64,000 bases of DNA from Takifugu bimaculatus (taxonomy: Eukaryota > Chordata > Actinopteri > Tetraodontiformes > Tetraodontidae), in contig CP034975.1 of the NCBI GenBank assembly GCA_004026145.2, positions 12,347,082 to 12,411,081 on the forward strand, given 5' to 3'. Below are positions 30,776 to 44,103 of this stretch, piece by piece. Under the pieces are notes generated by a model, which saw only the letters and a list, made by a program, of their open reading frames with translations, ran no database searches and had not been told where the DNA came from. Each line of letters begins with the position of its first letter. The stretch's first letter is position 1. A program made the position numbers and the translations under genes.

Positions 30776-31728
30776 CTGTCTGAGCAATTTGATTTTTTTC
30801 TCTTTGTATGTGTGCGAAGGGGACGTGAAGGCATGTGCCTTTTCTCTCTCGTCCCTCCTCTGCTCAGCCCCAGCAAGGTCTGAGCAGGGTGAGAATAAAA
30901 GGGGCAGGAGAGGAGGAGAAAGTGCTCCCACAGTTGATTTGGCCATTGTGAGGAGCGGGAACACTATTCCCATTGATGCCGTGGATGCACGGTAGAAGCT
31001 TTAGGAAGGGGGGCTTATTCAAGGCTTGATGTGACCTGCAGGAATGGGTGCAAAGATGGGTGTTGAGGCCTTTGTGGAGATGGTGGGAACATTGTCCTTG
31101 CTCTGCCTCTTTAATATCACTCTGATCCTGAGGTCCCATCATGTCCTCAACCCTTAGGGGCTCCATCTGTTTTGTGAGTCTCTTTGAAATGACTTCTTTT
31201 CGATAAGATGGGTCTGGAAACCTTCAGGACCCCCTCCGAACCCTCTGGATTACTCTTCCATTGCTTTTCACACATCCACAAGCTCATGACAGAGTAGACT
31301 GGAGACACCGGTGCACCAGTTTCTTGCTACAGATCATAGTTTATCTTGACCGCCTAAGTGGAAAAGAGACAGCGACCTTTAACCTCATATTTATATTAGG
31401 ATTTACCTTTTCTTCAACTGCCAGGATATTTGTAGCATCTTCACTGTGTAAAAAACCTTGTTTCTGGTGCCCAGTGAAATAGTCATATCTCAACCAGAGT
31501 TTGGAGGCTGTTGTAGATGTAGATCAGACCCCTCTGGCATGTTTAGCTGCAGTTTTATTAGCACTGGTTTGTCTCCAGTATCAGTTTTTCAATGAACTTC
31601 CTCTGGTTGGTCGTTCCAGCTCGTTACAGAGCACATGTTCTGCTGACGAGCAGGCTGGTGTTTGGAGACCCTCTCCATTGTTTGTGTGAAAGGTTTTTAA
31701 TATTTACCACCGTGGCAGGGAAATCAGT

Positions 31729-31733
<5 letters not shown>

Positions 31734-31796
<63 letters not shown>

Positions 31797-31802
31797 ACAT
31801 AC
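31734..31802. repeat. CA dinucleotide microsatellite
   Basis: Nearly 30 uninterrupted CA units, then ATACACACATACA at the right end. Confidence 0.96.
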
Positions 31803-34568
31803 AGTACAGGTACAATATTCAAAAGCTCTGACTTCAGCCCAGAAAATCTTAATCATAAAACATGTGAGGGTAATAAACCAATGAGCTCATGGCTGATTCC
31901 ATTGGAAACTGGATCAGTAATGGACACGTGGCTGAGAACATGACGGGGGTTTTAAAAAAACGAACATCCGCCCTCCAATAATATTCCCAAGCCATATTTG
32001 TCTTAGTGATATCAGCAACAATAGCTGGCATCCATGACAGACCACCAGCAGAAACACCGACGCTTCAGCGGGCTGCCAGAATATTCTCCGAGACCTCCTT
32101 ATTATTCCCTGTCTGTTTCCAGGAGCTTTCCCTTCTTGACCTGATTAACAGGGATCACCCCCCCAGACACTCGGAAATGATTCTGCATTTTCTTTTCGGC
32201 TTTTCTTCTTCCCGCTGGTTTGGAAGCCCACTGGGAGAATTTGCTCTACCGACCTGGCTGATTTGTAATCGGCGTTGGACGTCTTTCAGGCAGAGTTGAG
32301 GTTAGCAGCCGTTGGGCTGCGCTCAGATTAGCGATTAGCTATACGACTCTGCCCTCCACGTCCTCCTGAACGGAACCGCTCTCCTTGTAAACGCAACCCA
32401 CTCGTCACAGTAGGAAAAATCCTCTAAATCCTCTAAAGGTAACTCGGCGATTCTCAAAAATACCAAGTCCATCAGTAAACGTGGAGCTCCGCCCCTGCTC
32501 GCTCCCGCTGCCGAGTGTGGTTGTCTTTGGTTACTATGACAATAGAAGTGCCTCTCGGAGGGAGAAGGAGGGTCTGTTTCAGGGGGAGGCAGACAGGAGG
32601 AGAGGAGTGTGACAGTGATTAATGTCCTGGCAGAAGCAGAGACAGCCATCTCTCAGGACCCCCGTCCTCACCACCCCTCTGTTAACAAGCACTCCGCAAA
32701 AAATCACACCAGAGCAGGAAGTTTAATCACAAGCACGTGAATTATGCATCGTGCCGTTACCTTCTCTGACTGCTCCGGCTCTACTGAATCAAGACGGAAA
32801 TGAGATTCACCTGTGTCCCCCAGACTCGCTCCTCATTTCCATTCTCCACATCCTTGCCTCTCTTTTTGGGAAGCATCGAGCGGGCCGGGGCGCTGGGAGC
32901 CAGCCGCCGCTCGCTGTCACCGGTCCGCGCCGACAGGAAGTGAGGGGAGGGGAGAACCGCAGCCAAGCGCCTGTGTTATGGAGATAGGTACCCAGCCGTG
33001 CTGCGCTGTACCACCGCCTGGCCCAGAGTCAGCAGGAAATAGTCCTCGGAATAAAATAACACCCCTTGTATTTTTTTTTGGGGGGGGGGAATAATCTGGT
33101 TCTACAAACCCAGACCGGATTCCTTTAAATCGGACACACTTGTGTGAAAAAGGGAGGTGGTGCTGCAGTGCCAGCTCATCTTTCATGTACCCCCACCTGG
33201 ATCTCAGGGGCCATTAGAGCTGCTTTTCACCATCCTGGTGTCTGGTTTCCACACTTCACTGCACTTTGCCCCCCCCCCGCTCACTGAAAGAAGCCTCTGT
33301 TGGTGCGCTGCGTTGCATAGGGTCCGTGTTGGCGCGACACAGCAGCTAAAGCCCCTCCTCTGACGGGAAGAAAGACCCCTTCATCCACAGCGGCCTCTGC
33401 ACATATAGAGACCCCTGCACACCACCTGTAAACATGTCTCCTCTCTGATTTGACCCCTTCCCCCCCTCCCACCTTATGTCAACAGCACCTCAGAGCACCA
33501 AATACTGTATCAGAAACATGCCGATGTTCCAGCATTTCCACGAAATTCAACCCCCCAAAAGAAAACAAACAAAAATCTGGCCTCGGTGTCCGGATTTACG
33601 TAAAAATGAGATGAATAAATAAAAGCAAATCCCGAGTCCACTTTGTCCATCACAACTAAATTACAGCGCATTGCCTGAAAACACATCAATAAGCGTCGTA
33701 AATCAGGCAGAAAAACAGCCGGGAAGCCGATTCTGCTGCACAACTAAAGACAGGGTGAAAGAAAGAGCTCATGGCAGGCGGGGACAGGAAGTAGCCTCAC
33801 CTCCTCACCTCACCTGACCTCATCCAGTAAATGCCCCCCCCCAACATATTAAAACTAAAGGTCCATATTTGCTTTCAGCAGGAGGGAAGCGGAGCTCTCT
33901 TCAGTGATGTGTAAATCAGCTGCTGGGCCTTTGGTGGCAGAGTGGTTCTGACCTCTCTCATAGCAGATTGCTTTTTGCTAGTGTTGGCCAGCGGCCTCGT
34001 TCATCACCCACCATGATAGCAGCCTTAGTCGCCCCCCCAACCCAAAGCGTGGAGCATCAATCACCAGCCAGAGCCGGGGCCGTTTCTAAACCAACAGTGT
34101 TGTGATGTCTATAACAACTACCTGGAACATTATCACTGTGGTCGGCTGTTGGGGAGAGGCACGGCTCAGATTCACTCATTCACTCCCAGTCTAAATACAG
34201 CTAGTGGTTTATAGCTCGGCTGATTAGCATCACGTCAGAAAATAAAACGTTCACCACTGGAGGAGCAGAGCGACTCCTCGGACCTATAATATGTTCATTC
34301 ATGGGGAATATAAAGACACACTGTAGCCAGGAGAACGTTCCAGACTTGAGGGGATACGTGTTCCTCTAAACAACCTCAGAAGTGATGGAAAAACACCAAT
34401 ACGGTGGATTTATGTACTCTCACCTAAAGGTTATAGGTGCGCGTATTTACACTCCGTCTGTTTAGGTTCCTGCATCAAAGCCTTTCTGGGACGAACATCT
34501 GAGCCTTTGATTCATAAAGTGTCACGTAAATATAACCAACTGTTACTGGGCATGGGCCATGCTAAAGA

Positions 34569-35018
34569 CATCCATCCATCCATCCATCCATCCATCCATC
34601 CATCATCATCCATCCATCCATCATCATCCATCCATCCATCCATCCATCCATCCATCATCCATCCATCCATCCATTCACCCACCCATCCACCCACCCATCC
34701 ACCACCCACCCTCCATCCATCCATCCATCCATCCATCCATCCATCATCCATCCATCCATCCATCCATCCATCCACCCACCCATCCATCCATCCACCCACC
34801 CACCCCACCCTCCATCCATCCATCCATCCATCCACCCACCCACCCCCCATCTATCCACCCACCTATCCATCCATCCATCCATCCATCCATCCATCCATCC
34901 ATCCATCCATCCATCCATCCATCCACCCACCCACCCATCCATCCATCCATCCATCCATCCATCATCCATCCATCCATCCATCCATCCATCCATCCATCCA
35001 TCCATCCATCCATCCATT
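34569..35018. repeat. CATC tetranucleotide array (450 bp)
   Basis: Long (CATC)n with scattered variants CACC, CATCAT and CTAT. CACC-type variants are clustered near 34676-34715, 34770-34860 and 34922-34938. It produces long periodic open frames (SIHPSIHP on plus, MDGWMDGW on minus), which are not genes. Fish arrays of this type often grow from the GGATGG tails of LINE/SINE elements, but no such element is seen at its edges. Confidence 0.98.
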
Positions 35019-37380
35019 TTAACCTGTTAAGATCTTTACGCTCTCGTCTGCTTGTGACCTTTTTCATCTTCACGGTGAAATCCCTTCAATTTTCTGGGAT
35101 TTAATTACCTCGTTTAGTAAAGATTGGGTTGTTTGTCCCTTCATAAGCGCTCAGCTGGTTAAATGGTTACATGATGAAGACAGAGTGTGTGTCAGCACTG
35201 CTCGCAGCAGTAATTAACACTAGGTGAGGCTGCCAGATGTGTGCGCCGTTATGCACATACCGTTGTGTCATTGTGTCAGACTGCCTTGTTTTTGCATCTC
35301 ATCTCAGCCCTGTGACTTATAATGGCCTTGGGAGGGGGGGGGGGGGTGTCTTTGGCTGCTGGAGCTCATCCGTCATATATATTTATCAGAAAGAATTGTA
35401 TGCATGTATTTTCATAATTAGATTTAGAGGCAAATTCAAATCATTTTTCATGGAGTTGTAAGTTGAAATGAGCTCAGACTCCCACTGAGTTAAACATATA
35501 TACATATATATACATATATATATATATATATACAGTATATAAACATCTGTTGGGAATCCACCCAGCACCAGATCTTGAAGGTATCACAAACCTTCTGGTA
35601 GAAACAACGTTAGGAGCTGAGGTCTTATCAACGTTGTTGTTTTGTTTTTTTTACTGAAAATCTCTTCATTTACAGGATTCTGAACAGCCTGTTCTGATTG
35701 GCTGAGCCCCCCCCCCCCTCACAAAAAAAAGAGGACGCTCTGTACACCTGCTGTGTATAACAGAGACTCTGGGTCAGAGGAACATAGATGAGAATCTTAG
35801 TAAAAGATGAATAAGCACATACCAAACCATTCCAGCCCTGCAGAATTAGCCTGGCTGCTCCTCTCTGTGTGGAAAGCGTGCCGGTTCTGGCCCGATGCCC
35901 ATCCATCTTTGGTGATTTACTAACCCGCGGCGGTGGCGGCAGCGCCAGCCCGTCCTTGACTGACTGCTGAGGATGTGCTCCTCGCCATAACAGTGCCAGG
36001 GATGATGGAGCTGTGCATGAGTTGTGTGACTGGAGAGGAAAACAGGCCAAAAATAAGCATAGAGACGAGTTCTCCTATCAAAGAGTGACCTGCAGGTGAG
36101 GGAAATGAGCTTTTTGCTTCGGCGGCATTTTCCTATGTGGGACTCGGGTAATAAGGAGCTCCTATTGTGTCTTCAGCTCTTTGTTCTCAGATGGGTTGCG
36201 CGCCTTCGACTACTTCAGCCAAACACTGAAAATGACTTCCATAATCCGCAACAGGTAATGCATTTGGAATGGACCGCCGAGACTTTCCTTTCATCTTCTG
36301 GTTCCCATGAGCTTCCTCCGCCTGGAGAAGTTGCCAACACAAACAAGGCAGAGATGAGAACCTTGTTGATGCTGCAGCCTGCACCTCACCTGCTGCCGAC
36401 TGAAGGTCACAGCCGTGCAGAGGTGTGGACACGATGGAGGTGTGGCTGCACTGCACAGGCAACCGTGGCTGTTCTTGGAGGTGGGCTCTTCAAAACCAGC
36501 CAAGAGCTAAAGCAAGAGCTGGGTTTGGAGCTATCACCTACAGCTGGGGGCTTTAGTGGACTCCAGAGATTTCCTTCTCTTATGAATACAATTATTTAGC
36601 ACCTTCCTTCCTGAGCCTCCTCGTCGCTGCTCACCATCATGTTAATTTTATGTCTTATTTATCTCCGCTCCTTCTTATTTTTTTTCCTGTTCAAACACTC
36701 TTTTCTGGAGGCCAGTTCCATTTTCTGGGGAGATGGTTGTAATCTAACCAGCGCTTGACAAAAATTGCTACAATTTATTTATTTTTTAATGTTCCTGGCT
36801 GCTGGCATCTCTTTCCGTCATTTCCAGGATACAGCTTGTTCCATGACTTGTTCCTGCGTCTGATTTTACTTGATGATTGTGTTATTCTCAGCCTCTTGTT
36901 GGATGATTTAGGCATAAATCAGCCAAACCTCTATTATTTAGGCATTCATTACATTTGCTGCAAGCGAGAGCATGACTCCACCACCGCAGCCGCTTTAAAA
37001 GGGATTGTTTGTGACAATGCATTCTAGCTCATTATGAAAATTAAACGTGTGTAGGCGACCGCACGCTTCTGCCAATTAAACCGGAGAGAAAAGAGGCAGA
37101 AATTGAGCAGGAGGAGGATTAAGACAGTCGGTGGAGGTCTGTGGTCCTCTGGAGGGCTCCTTCAGGCAACGTCTATGCATCGTTTAGAATGCGTTTAGTC
37201 TCGGGTCCGTATTAAAAACCACAGCGGTGACATCGTGATGGCTGCGGGCGCTTTGCTCGCTGATGCACGGAGACCTGAAATTATGTGAAGTGAAATGACC
37301 TGGCCTGGATCCAGCAGGACCCCCCCCCCCCTCCTCCCTGCTGACAACACTGGTGATTCTGAGGACGGGGGACAGGACGA
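35019..37380. other. noncoding region
   Basis: Holds a G-run at about 35330-35346, an AT microsatellite at 35493-35542, a C-run at about 35707-35719 and a C-run near 37321-37332. A 167-codon open frame (36096-36599, plus) has no recognised domains and is within chance expectation. Confidence 0.6.
35493..35542. repeat. AT-rich microsatellite
   Basis: ACATATATACATATATATAC then (AT)n ending CAGTATAT. Confidence 0.9.
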
Positions 37381-37388
37381 GTCCTCTG

Positions 37389-37447
<59 letters not shown>

Positions 37448-37463
37448 TGTGTGAGTGTGTGTG
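37389..37463. repeat. TG dinucleotide microsatellite
   Basis: About 35 TG units with TGAG interruptions near the right end. Confidence 0.96.
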
Positions 37464-37560
37464 GTCGCTGTGATCGACCGTGCTGCTCCAGCCTCCAGTG
37501 ACACCCAGACGATCAGCAGGCCCAAGGATGTGACAGACAATAAAAGGCCTCTCCAGCGCC

Positions 37561-38087
37561 CCTCCTCTTCCTGTTCTGTCCGTCTCTGCTTCCTCCTCTT
37601 CCTGTTCTGTCCGTCTCTGCTTCCTCCTCTTCCGGTTCTGTCCGTCTCTGCTTCCTCCTCTTCCTGTTCTATCCGTCTCTGCTTCCTCCTCTTCCTGTTC
37701 TGTCCGTCTCTGCTTCCTCCTCTTCCTGTTCTGTCCGTCTCTGCTTCCTCCTCTTCCTGTTCTGTCCGTCTCTGCTTCCTCCTCTTCCTGTTCTGTCCGG
37801 CTCTGCTTCCTCCTCTTCCTGTTCTGTCCGTCTCTGCTTCCTCCTCTTCCTGTTCTGTCCGTCTCTGCTTCCTCCTCTTCCTGTTCTGTCTGTCTCTGCT
37901 TCCTCCTCTTCCTGTTCTGTCCGTCTCTGCTTCCTCCTCTTCCTGTTCTGTCCGTCTCTGCTTCCTCCTCTTCCTGTTCTGTCTGTCTCTGCTTCCTCCT
38001 CTTCCTGTTCTGTCCGTCTCTGCTTCCTTCTCTTCCTGTTCTGTCCGTCTCTGCTTCCTCCTCTTCCTGTTCTGTCCATCTCTGCTT
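37561..38087. repeat. minisatellite, 31-bp pyrimidine-rich unit, 17 copies
   Basis: Unit CCTCCTCTTCCTGTTCTGTC plus CGTCTCTGCTT, stepping by exactly 31 bases from 37561 to the last copy at 38057. Almost all bases on the plus strand are pyrimidines, with single G positions. Copies differ by point changes such as CCGG, CCAT and CTAT. The resulting 255-codon plus-strand and 149-codon minus-strand frames are artefacts of period 31. Confidence 0.98.
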
Positions 38088-38229
38088 GCTTCTCTTCGTA
38101 CTCCAGATGTGGAAGCACCGATGGAGCCTTTCCTCCCTACACCTCAGCCTCTTTCCAAACCCCTCGTTGCATCTCTAAATAGGAGGAAGGAAATCGTCGT
38201 GCCCCAGATTTCTAGAGTTTGAACCTGGT

Positions 38230-41200
38230 GCCCTCAGAGGTTGACCTTTGACCTGGGCGTGAGATTGCTGATTCATTCTTCTTATCAACACTTTAGTATC
38301 TCAGGTTTTTTGGAACAAGCCTGCTATTGTGGTCTATTTAGGAAGTAAAGCTAATCAGTGATAGAACCTATCGTTCAGTTCTCCTCACATTCGACCCTCT
38401 TTATCTTTTCTGTTCATTGATACGTTTTTTTTTCCAAATGCATATTTCTGACCCAATTCCAAAACCCCACAAGGGAAACGTAGCTGGAAGATGAAGGGAT
38501 ATAAAATCCTTATGAGTGGATTTAGATGCTAATTCTTTGTCTTCTCTAAAACTCAGATTATTCTCAGGGTTATTCAAGCAGGAATAAAATAAAGTCGCCG
38601 TTAAAGCTGACGTGTCATTGAAGAGTTCTCACTCCGGCCTGATTCAATCTCACTAATCTTTGATCGGGCGGAGAGGCGACCGGGAGATGGAAGCTTGGAT
38701 CTCCATTTTGATTAGGCTGTAAAGTTTTATTCTCCTCTCTGATGGAAGGGGGAATTAATTATGCATGCCTTCCTCTTGTTGCTTTTTTCTGCTATCTTTT
38801 TAACGGCGGAGGTAAACTTGAACTTTTCCTTTGTTGCGGGACGCGAACGTGCTGGAAGGTCCCGACAGAGACGATGGTCCGTTCTGCAGATTAATCTTGA
38901 CTGAGGTGTTTCAGTTTGAGGAGTCGTAAAACGAACGGTGCAGATGATGGACGAGTCTGTGCCTCAACAGTGAATGACTCCATCAAACCTTCTGACCGTC
39001 CACCTGCTGCCTTCCAGCAACTCAATAAAAGGCAGGTTGTAACCTGCCACTCCCTTTTCTTTAGTTACAGCCACTCACCTCAGTTATTAACGTCAGGTTC
39101 ATCACTTCCAAGGATGGATTTATGCTAGCTTGTATGCTAAATGGTTCAATTTCCATCTTCTGTGTCTCTTCTGCTCTCTTTTCCTCACTAGTGTTTACTA
39201 TCGTTAACCTACTAACACGTGCGCTGATTAAAACTAGACGCGACCCTGCCGCCATCATCCGACCCCACCCAGGAGCTCAGCTATCCATTCCAAAACGAGC
39301 CCCCACCTCCCTCCAACACCCCAACAACGGTCCAGTCGTTGTCTTTAATATACGGTGAATCCCAACCAAAGGGTGTTTGTGCTATATATAAAGTGGGAAG
39401 AGCAGCAGCCAGCGGCTCGAAGCGCTTGGCACGGCGCAGCTGTTTGACTGGTCAGCAGATGCTGTTATAATGTGAATTAGCCATAAAGAGTGAGAGGACG
39501 GAGCAGCACTGCAGCAGGAAGCATATTCCATAGTTGGGTGTCCATCCGCCTCTCAAGGGTGATTCTGCAGGGTAAAGTGCTATATTCTAAGTTATTTAGT
39601 AGTTATTTAGGATAAGGAAACGCATGATAATAAAGTTAGGTTAGAGTGGATGAAGCCTTTTAAGCTGCTGGGAGTATGACAGGTTGAAAGGTCAAATCAT
39701 CTGCTGATTCCTCCTCCTGTCTGCATGCAGAGCGTCTCTGTTGCTAACGCTTTCTCTCCGTTGTAATTCGAAGGCTTAATGCACATTATGTATTCAGCTG
39801 ATGCAAACATTGCACTCAATTATGCGCCTATAATTAACTTAGTGGCTGGTTTAAAAGCATATGAGCTGTGCAGCGGCGGGCTGGAGACGTGAGCCGGCCA
39901 CTTACTTTACTGCAGCTGCAGAAAATGAGACGCAAAATATAGGTTTTGTGAAGGACTTCTGCAGAGGAGCTCTATTTTCTCCATTTGCACGGTGCACCCT
40001 TCCTCTTTTGTTCCTCCTCCTCAGCTCCCACTGCTTTTCTTTCCCTTCTAATGTCGGTGGTGCCGCTACTTACTGGACCTCCTCCCTCCGTTGCCTTTGG
40101 CCACCAGGGAAAATAGAGGAAATGCTCATTTTATTCCCTGTAGTTTATCCGTAAGGCTGTTGCAATAAATATGGATGTAAACAGAAAAGGTTGGTCCTGC
40201 ACCTTGAATTGTTGATGTTCTCCTCAAAGGGAGGAAGCACTTCAGAACCGCTCAGTCCTGCTGTGCTCGTGAGCGAGTCAGCGGCTTTGGCCCGTCCACG
40301 TGCACGCGCGTGCCTTCATGACGCAGCTACTCTCAGGGATGTGAGATAGAGGAGGTGTGTTTGGGATAATGAGGGTTTGCGCGCGCACGCTCGGGGATGA
40401 TCTCACTGAGCATTTGCAGGATTAGAGACGAGGAGCTTCCAGCGTTCTGGTGCTGGACTGGACTTTAGCTGGAGGCTGAAACGGTGATTTCTTATTGTTT
40501 ACGGCGCCATAAATGTTGCCGTCAGGAATATTTCTGGGTCAATCCCGATGTTGCCTGTTTCAGCAGGAGCGGCTGGCACGTCCACGGAGCCTTGGCAGCG
40601 GTTCCCCCTCAGAATCCCGATGCAGATAGCGGGACCACATCAGGGACCGGCTGCTAAATTATCATTCATTTACATTCACTTTGCTGGGGGGCTGATTAAT
40701 GCAGTTATGGCTGAAGACAACACCTGCTGGTCAGCCCTATATTTAACTCTGTCTCCCAGAATGCTGATCAGGATAAATACAGCCCATCATATCAAGTTCT
40801 CCGAGTCTGTTGATGACACCAACAGACAATAAACTCGTCTGCTTTCCGATGGGTTTCATATGTTGTGTCAGGCTGCAGAAGCCTCCCTCCGCACCACATT
40901 TTCTGCACGTTTGTGCCAGTGGGAGGAAAATGGATCCAGATTCCGTCCTGATTGCCAAAAACGGTCGCTCGCAGGCGTCTTCTCACTGATGAGATGAGAC
41001 AATCGCAGCTACGAGCCTGGAATGGAGCCGCCAGAACCACATCACCAGCGATAAAAAAGTGTCTATTAACGCACTTCAGGGTGCTTCTGTGAGGGCGAGG
41101 AACATTTTAAAGATTGTATCGTGATCGTTTTACATTTCCCCCAAAACCCAGTTAGTTTTCAGGACCCAGTGGGTCAAGTTGTGAATGGTGTTCATGTAAA

Positions 41201-43095
41201 ACTGGGATTCAAATGGTAAAATATAGCATGTTCCCGTCATCTGTGCTACTGGTGGCCAGATGTGATGCTGGTGAGGACAAGGTCACCTGTGAGGGGCCCT
41301 CCCCAGGGGGTCGCTCCCAAAAAGGTTAAAAGCACCTTAAACAGTCGATCCGTTCATGGTTGCGGATCTCTGTCACGTAGCTGCAGAGCCAGAGAAACGC
41401 TACATTAGCTAATAAAGGTCTTAACTGATGCTAACAAGACGGGATCTTCATGCATGATGTTTGCCCTGCATGTATCTCTTTAAACAGTAAGGAAGTTGCA
41501 TAGGCTCCGCCCCCTCCTCAGCGCTTAATGTCCGGTAAAGCACAGAACCTCTCAATGTGCCCTCGTCCGTCTCTCCCCTGCAGTAACTGAGATGTCTCCT
41601 ACCCTGGAGATCGATGTCTCCGGGACCGGCGAGGTCAGGTCAGGGGTCGGCCTGAATATAAACAGGTGTCAAGTGCTATGATGAAAAGCCGAGGACACAT
41701 GAAACTGGGAGGGAAGCCACCCCAGCCGGGTCGGAGCAGAACAATAAGAATAATGGATGACTTGGCCTGGCTGGGACTGTCTCAGGTTGTTCAGGTTGGT
41801 CTGTAAGGAAGCAGAACGTATGTGTAACCGTGGTTACCACAATGGCCAGGCTGGAATGGGATGTATTATTAACTGGTTGGACTGAGTGAAAATGATGGAA
41901 TAGTGGGAAACTGCAGGAAAACCCTTCGCGAGTGTCCCGCTTTTGAGTTTTAGTTCTTGTCTCGTTCGCTTTGAAGCCGTCAGTTTCAGGCTGGATTCGT
42001 CGCAGCGATTTCAGGATTGAACGTGAGCGTGAACTCCTTCCTGCTTCAGGCTCCTTACAGGTCAAGAGGCATCGTGTTCTCTCCCAGAAGTGTTGACAGA
42101 ATTTATCAATTTCGAGCGACGAGGAGAGAGAAAAAAAGGATATTTTTACCTGTTTCTGTCGGTCTGGCGCCTTTTCTGAGGTGTTCAGAAAGCATCCAGG
42201 TGTACAACACAAGTTCTGATGGTGGAGCTCTTCTCCTCTGGTCCTGAGAGTTAAAGACAAGACCATGAAGGGGTTCCTGGGCTCAGCTGAGCTCAGAGGT
42301 CCCCCCTGTGAACGCAAAGTGACTTTGTGGTGTGGAAACAGGAAGTGACCTTGCAGAGTTCTCAGATTAGATCATTCCTGACGCGCTCCAGATGATTTGT
42401 GAGGGTGCTTCCAGCAGATCTTAGCACAGGAGAGGACACATGCTGATACAGAGGAATAAATAAATGTCCGATGTCCGTCCCAAATTCAAGCGGACCCGTT
42501 TGACTCCAGACAGAAACAGGAAGGATTTATTGTCCACGAGCAATCGCTGCTGATGGACGACTGCAGTCGGTCTCCATCGTTTGCTGACGACGTTTCTCTG
42601 GTTATTTTTCCAGGTCTCAGCTTGTTTTCCTTCAATAACAATAACTTGAGCTTAATTAGGCGAGAGTTGAATAATCGCAGGTGCGAACGTCTTGGCGACG
42701 AGAGAGAAGGTTTGAAAGAGACGATCTCAGCATCGCTCGAATCTGCTGGGAGGTTCAGAAAAAAGGGGCAAATGAAGTTACAAAAGTCTGCGATAAAGTT
42801 TTTATTGGACAGTCGAGGCGGGAAGGGAGGGTGCCGGCGTAACTTTATCGCCCACATCCTCGCACGGCGCCGCCTTCAGGAGCGCTCGGACGCTGATGAC
42901 ATCACATTCTTCTCTAAAACTGTAATAAACCTGTTAATAACAAGTCCAAGAACAAAGACGCCGCAGAAACCGTGAAGTTCTGTTGTAATAAACGTGTTAT
43001 CTGTGTTAGCAACACGTTAAATGTCACATGGTCGTCAGGTATGTTAAAGTATGTTAGCCTGTTAAAGTTTACAGATGTCAGCGACGGTTACCTTG
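38230..43095. other. noncoding region
   Basis: No coding exon recognised. AT-rich, varied blocks near 38740-38780 and 39755-39850 could be regulatory. A 213-codon minus-strand open frame (41676-42317) has no recognisable domain and biased composition. Confidence 0.6.
39755..39850. promoter_or_regulatory. possible conserved noncoding element
   Basis: Contains TTGTAATTCGAAGGCTTAAT, GCACATTATGTATTCAGCTG, ATGCAAACATTGCACTCAAT and TATGCGCCTATAATTAACTT. This is a dense run of TAAT, octamer-like ATGCAAA and CATTGCAC words in varied sequence. Inference only. Confidence 0.25.

Positions 43096-43099
<4 letters not shown>

Positions 43100-43127
<28 letters not shown>
43100..43127. repeat. TG dinucleotide microsatellite
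   Basis: About 14 GT units. Confidence 0.93.
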
Positions 43128-43129
<2 letters not shown>

Positions 43130-44054
43130 ACTGAGCAGTTTATGAGAATTCTCCCCCCTCGTGCTGAAGTGAATAAAGCCTGATCCCACACTGACATGGG
43201 AGATTATGGCGGCTGGTTTTGTGTGCGCGGTCACTTCCTGCTGTTCAGCGCTAAATTCTCAGCTTAGCTCCATAGAAAATCCTCTTTGCTGCATTTGTCT
43301 ACCTGTCTTTGTGGCTGCCGGGGCCGCGGCGCTGAGCCGCAGACTCAGGAAGTTGGAAAAGCTTCCTGAGTTACGCAGAAATGGCTTTAATTGATTTGCA
43401 GGCTTTAATATTCATGGTTATTATTTCCTTTCTGTCGGGTTTTTCAACGTACAACTTTGCAGCATTGTGCAACCAGAATGGACTTAACTTCAAAATAATC
43501 ATTGTAATAGTGCTTAACTCTAAAGATACCAGGATTTAAACCTTTATCTCCTCATATTTTACTTTAAATTCATAAAAAGAAGCTGAGGTCTGAGATTAAA
43601 ATCCCAATATTCAGGATGCAGATGTAATAAATGGTTATTAATAGCTGTAGCAGAATGGACACACAGTTGGCTCTAACATCTAGTTGGATTAAAGTTTTAG
43701 GTCACAACAAGTGTCCATACCATAATACACAGCAGAGTCGCTCTCGCCTAAATTTACACTCACCGTTATTGGCGATGGTCAACAACCATCGATCCTTCTG
43801 GGTGAAAGTGGAGGAAACAGCAGCTGTATTCCGGCACCAGAAGCGCCTCCTTCCCGTTGCCGTAGAAACCAAGCGGCGCTATTTGCTCCAATTTGCTGCG
43901 CGGTAGCGAGATCAAAAGGCTGAGAGCAAAAGTGGCTTCTGCACATTAGCATCAGCGTTTGATGCCCGGCTCATTTGCATCTATAGTCTCAGTGACGCAG
44001 CTCCACTCGTGTCTTTCATTAAAAGTTCACTTTTTCGATTCGTGAGAAGTCAAA

Positions 44055-44055
44055 C

Positions 44056-44086
<31 letters not shown>

Positions 44087-44103
44087 ACTAGCCCCCCCCC
44101 CCC
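44055..44103. repeat. poly-C / CA / poly-C compound tract
   Basis: C18, then (AC)n, a short TAG spacer and C12. Further C-runs follow near 44110-44125, 44274-44300 and 44457-44467, and G-runs near 44620-44646. Confidence 0.93.

Larger units (their letters stand above)
27600..34500. other. noncoding region, likely 5' intron or upstream region of sema5b
   Basis: No protein-coding exon recognised on either strand. It contains a TG repeat at 28365-28393, a CA repeat at 31734-31802, alternating purine-pyrimidine DNA near 30747-30775 and an AT-rich possible enhancer near 27960-28120. Confidence 0.6.

Noticed and set aside
34507..35104. Long open frames of 171-181 codons (HPSIHPSI on plus) and 109-120 codons (MDGWMDGW on minus)
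   Set aside because: They are translations of the CATC tetranucleotide array, open in several frames on both strands.
36096..36599. 167-codon plus-strand frame
   Set aside because: No recognisable motif; within chance length.
37455..38222. 255-codon plus-strand frame of CFLLFLFCPSLLPPLPV type and its 149-codon minus shadow
   Set aside because: A 31-bp tandem unit without stops gives a periodic protein in every frame. No gene signals or homology.
41676..42317. 213-codon minus-strand frame
   Set aside because: No domain or splice context recognised; composition is Ser/Arg/Pro-rich, as in random GC-rich frames.
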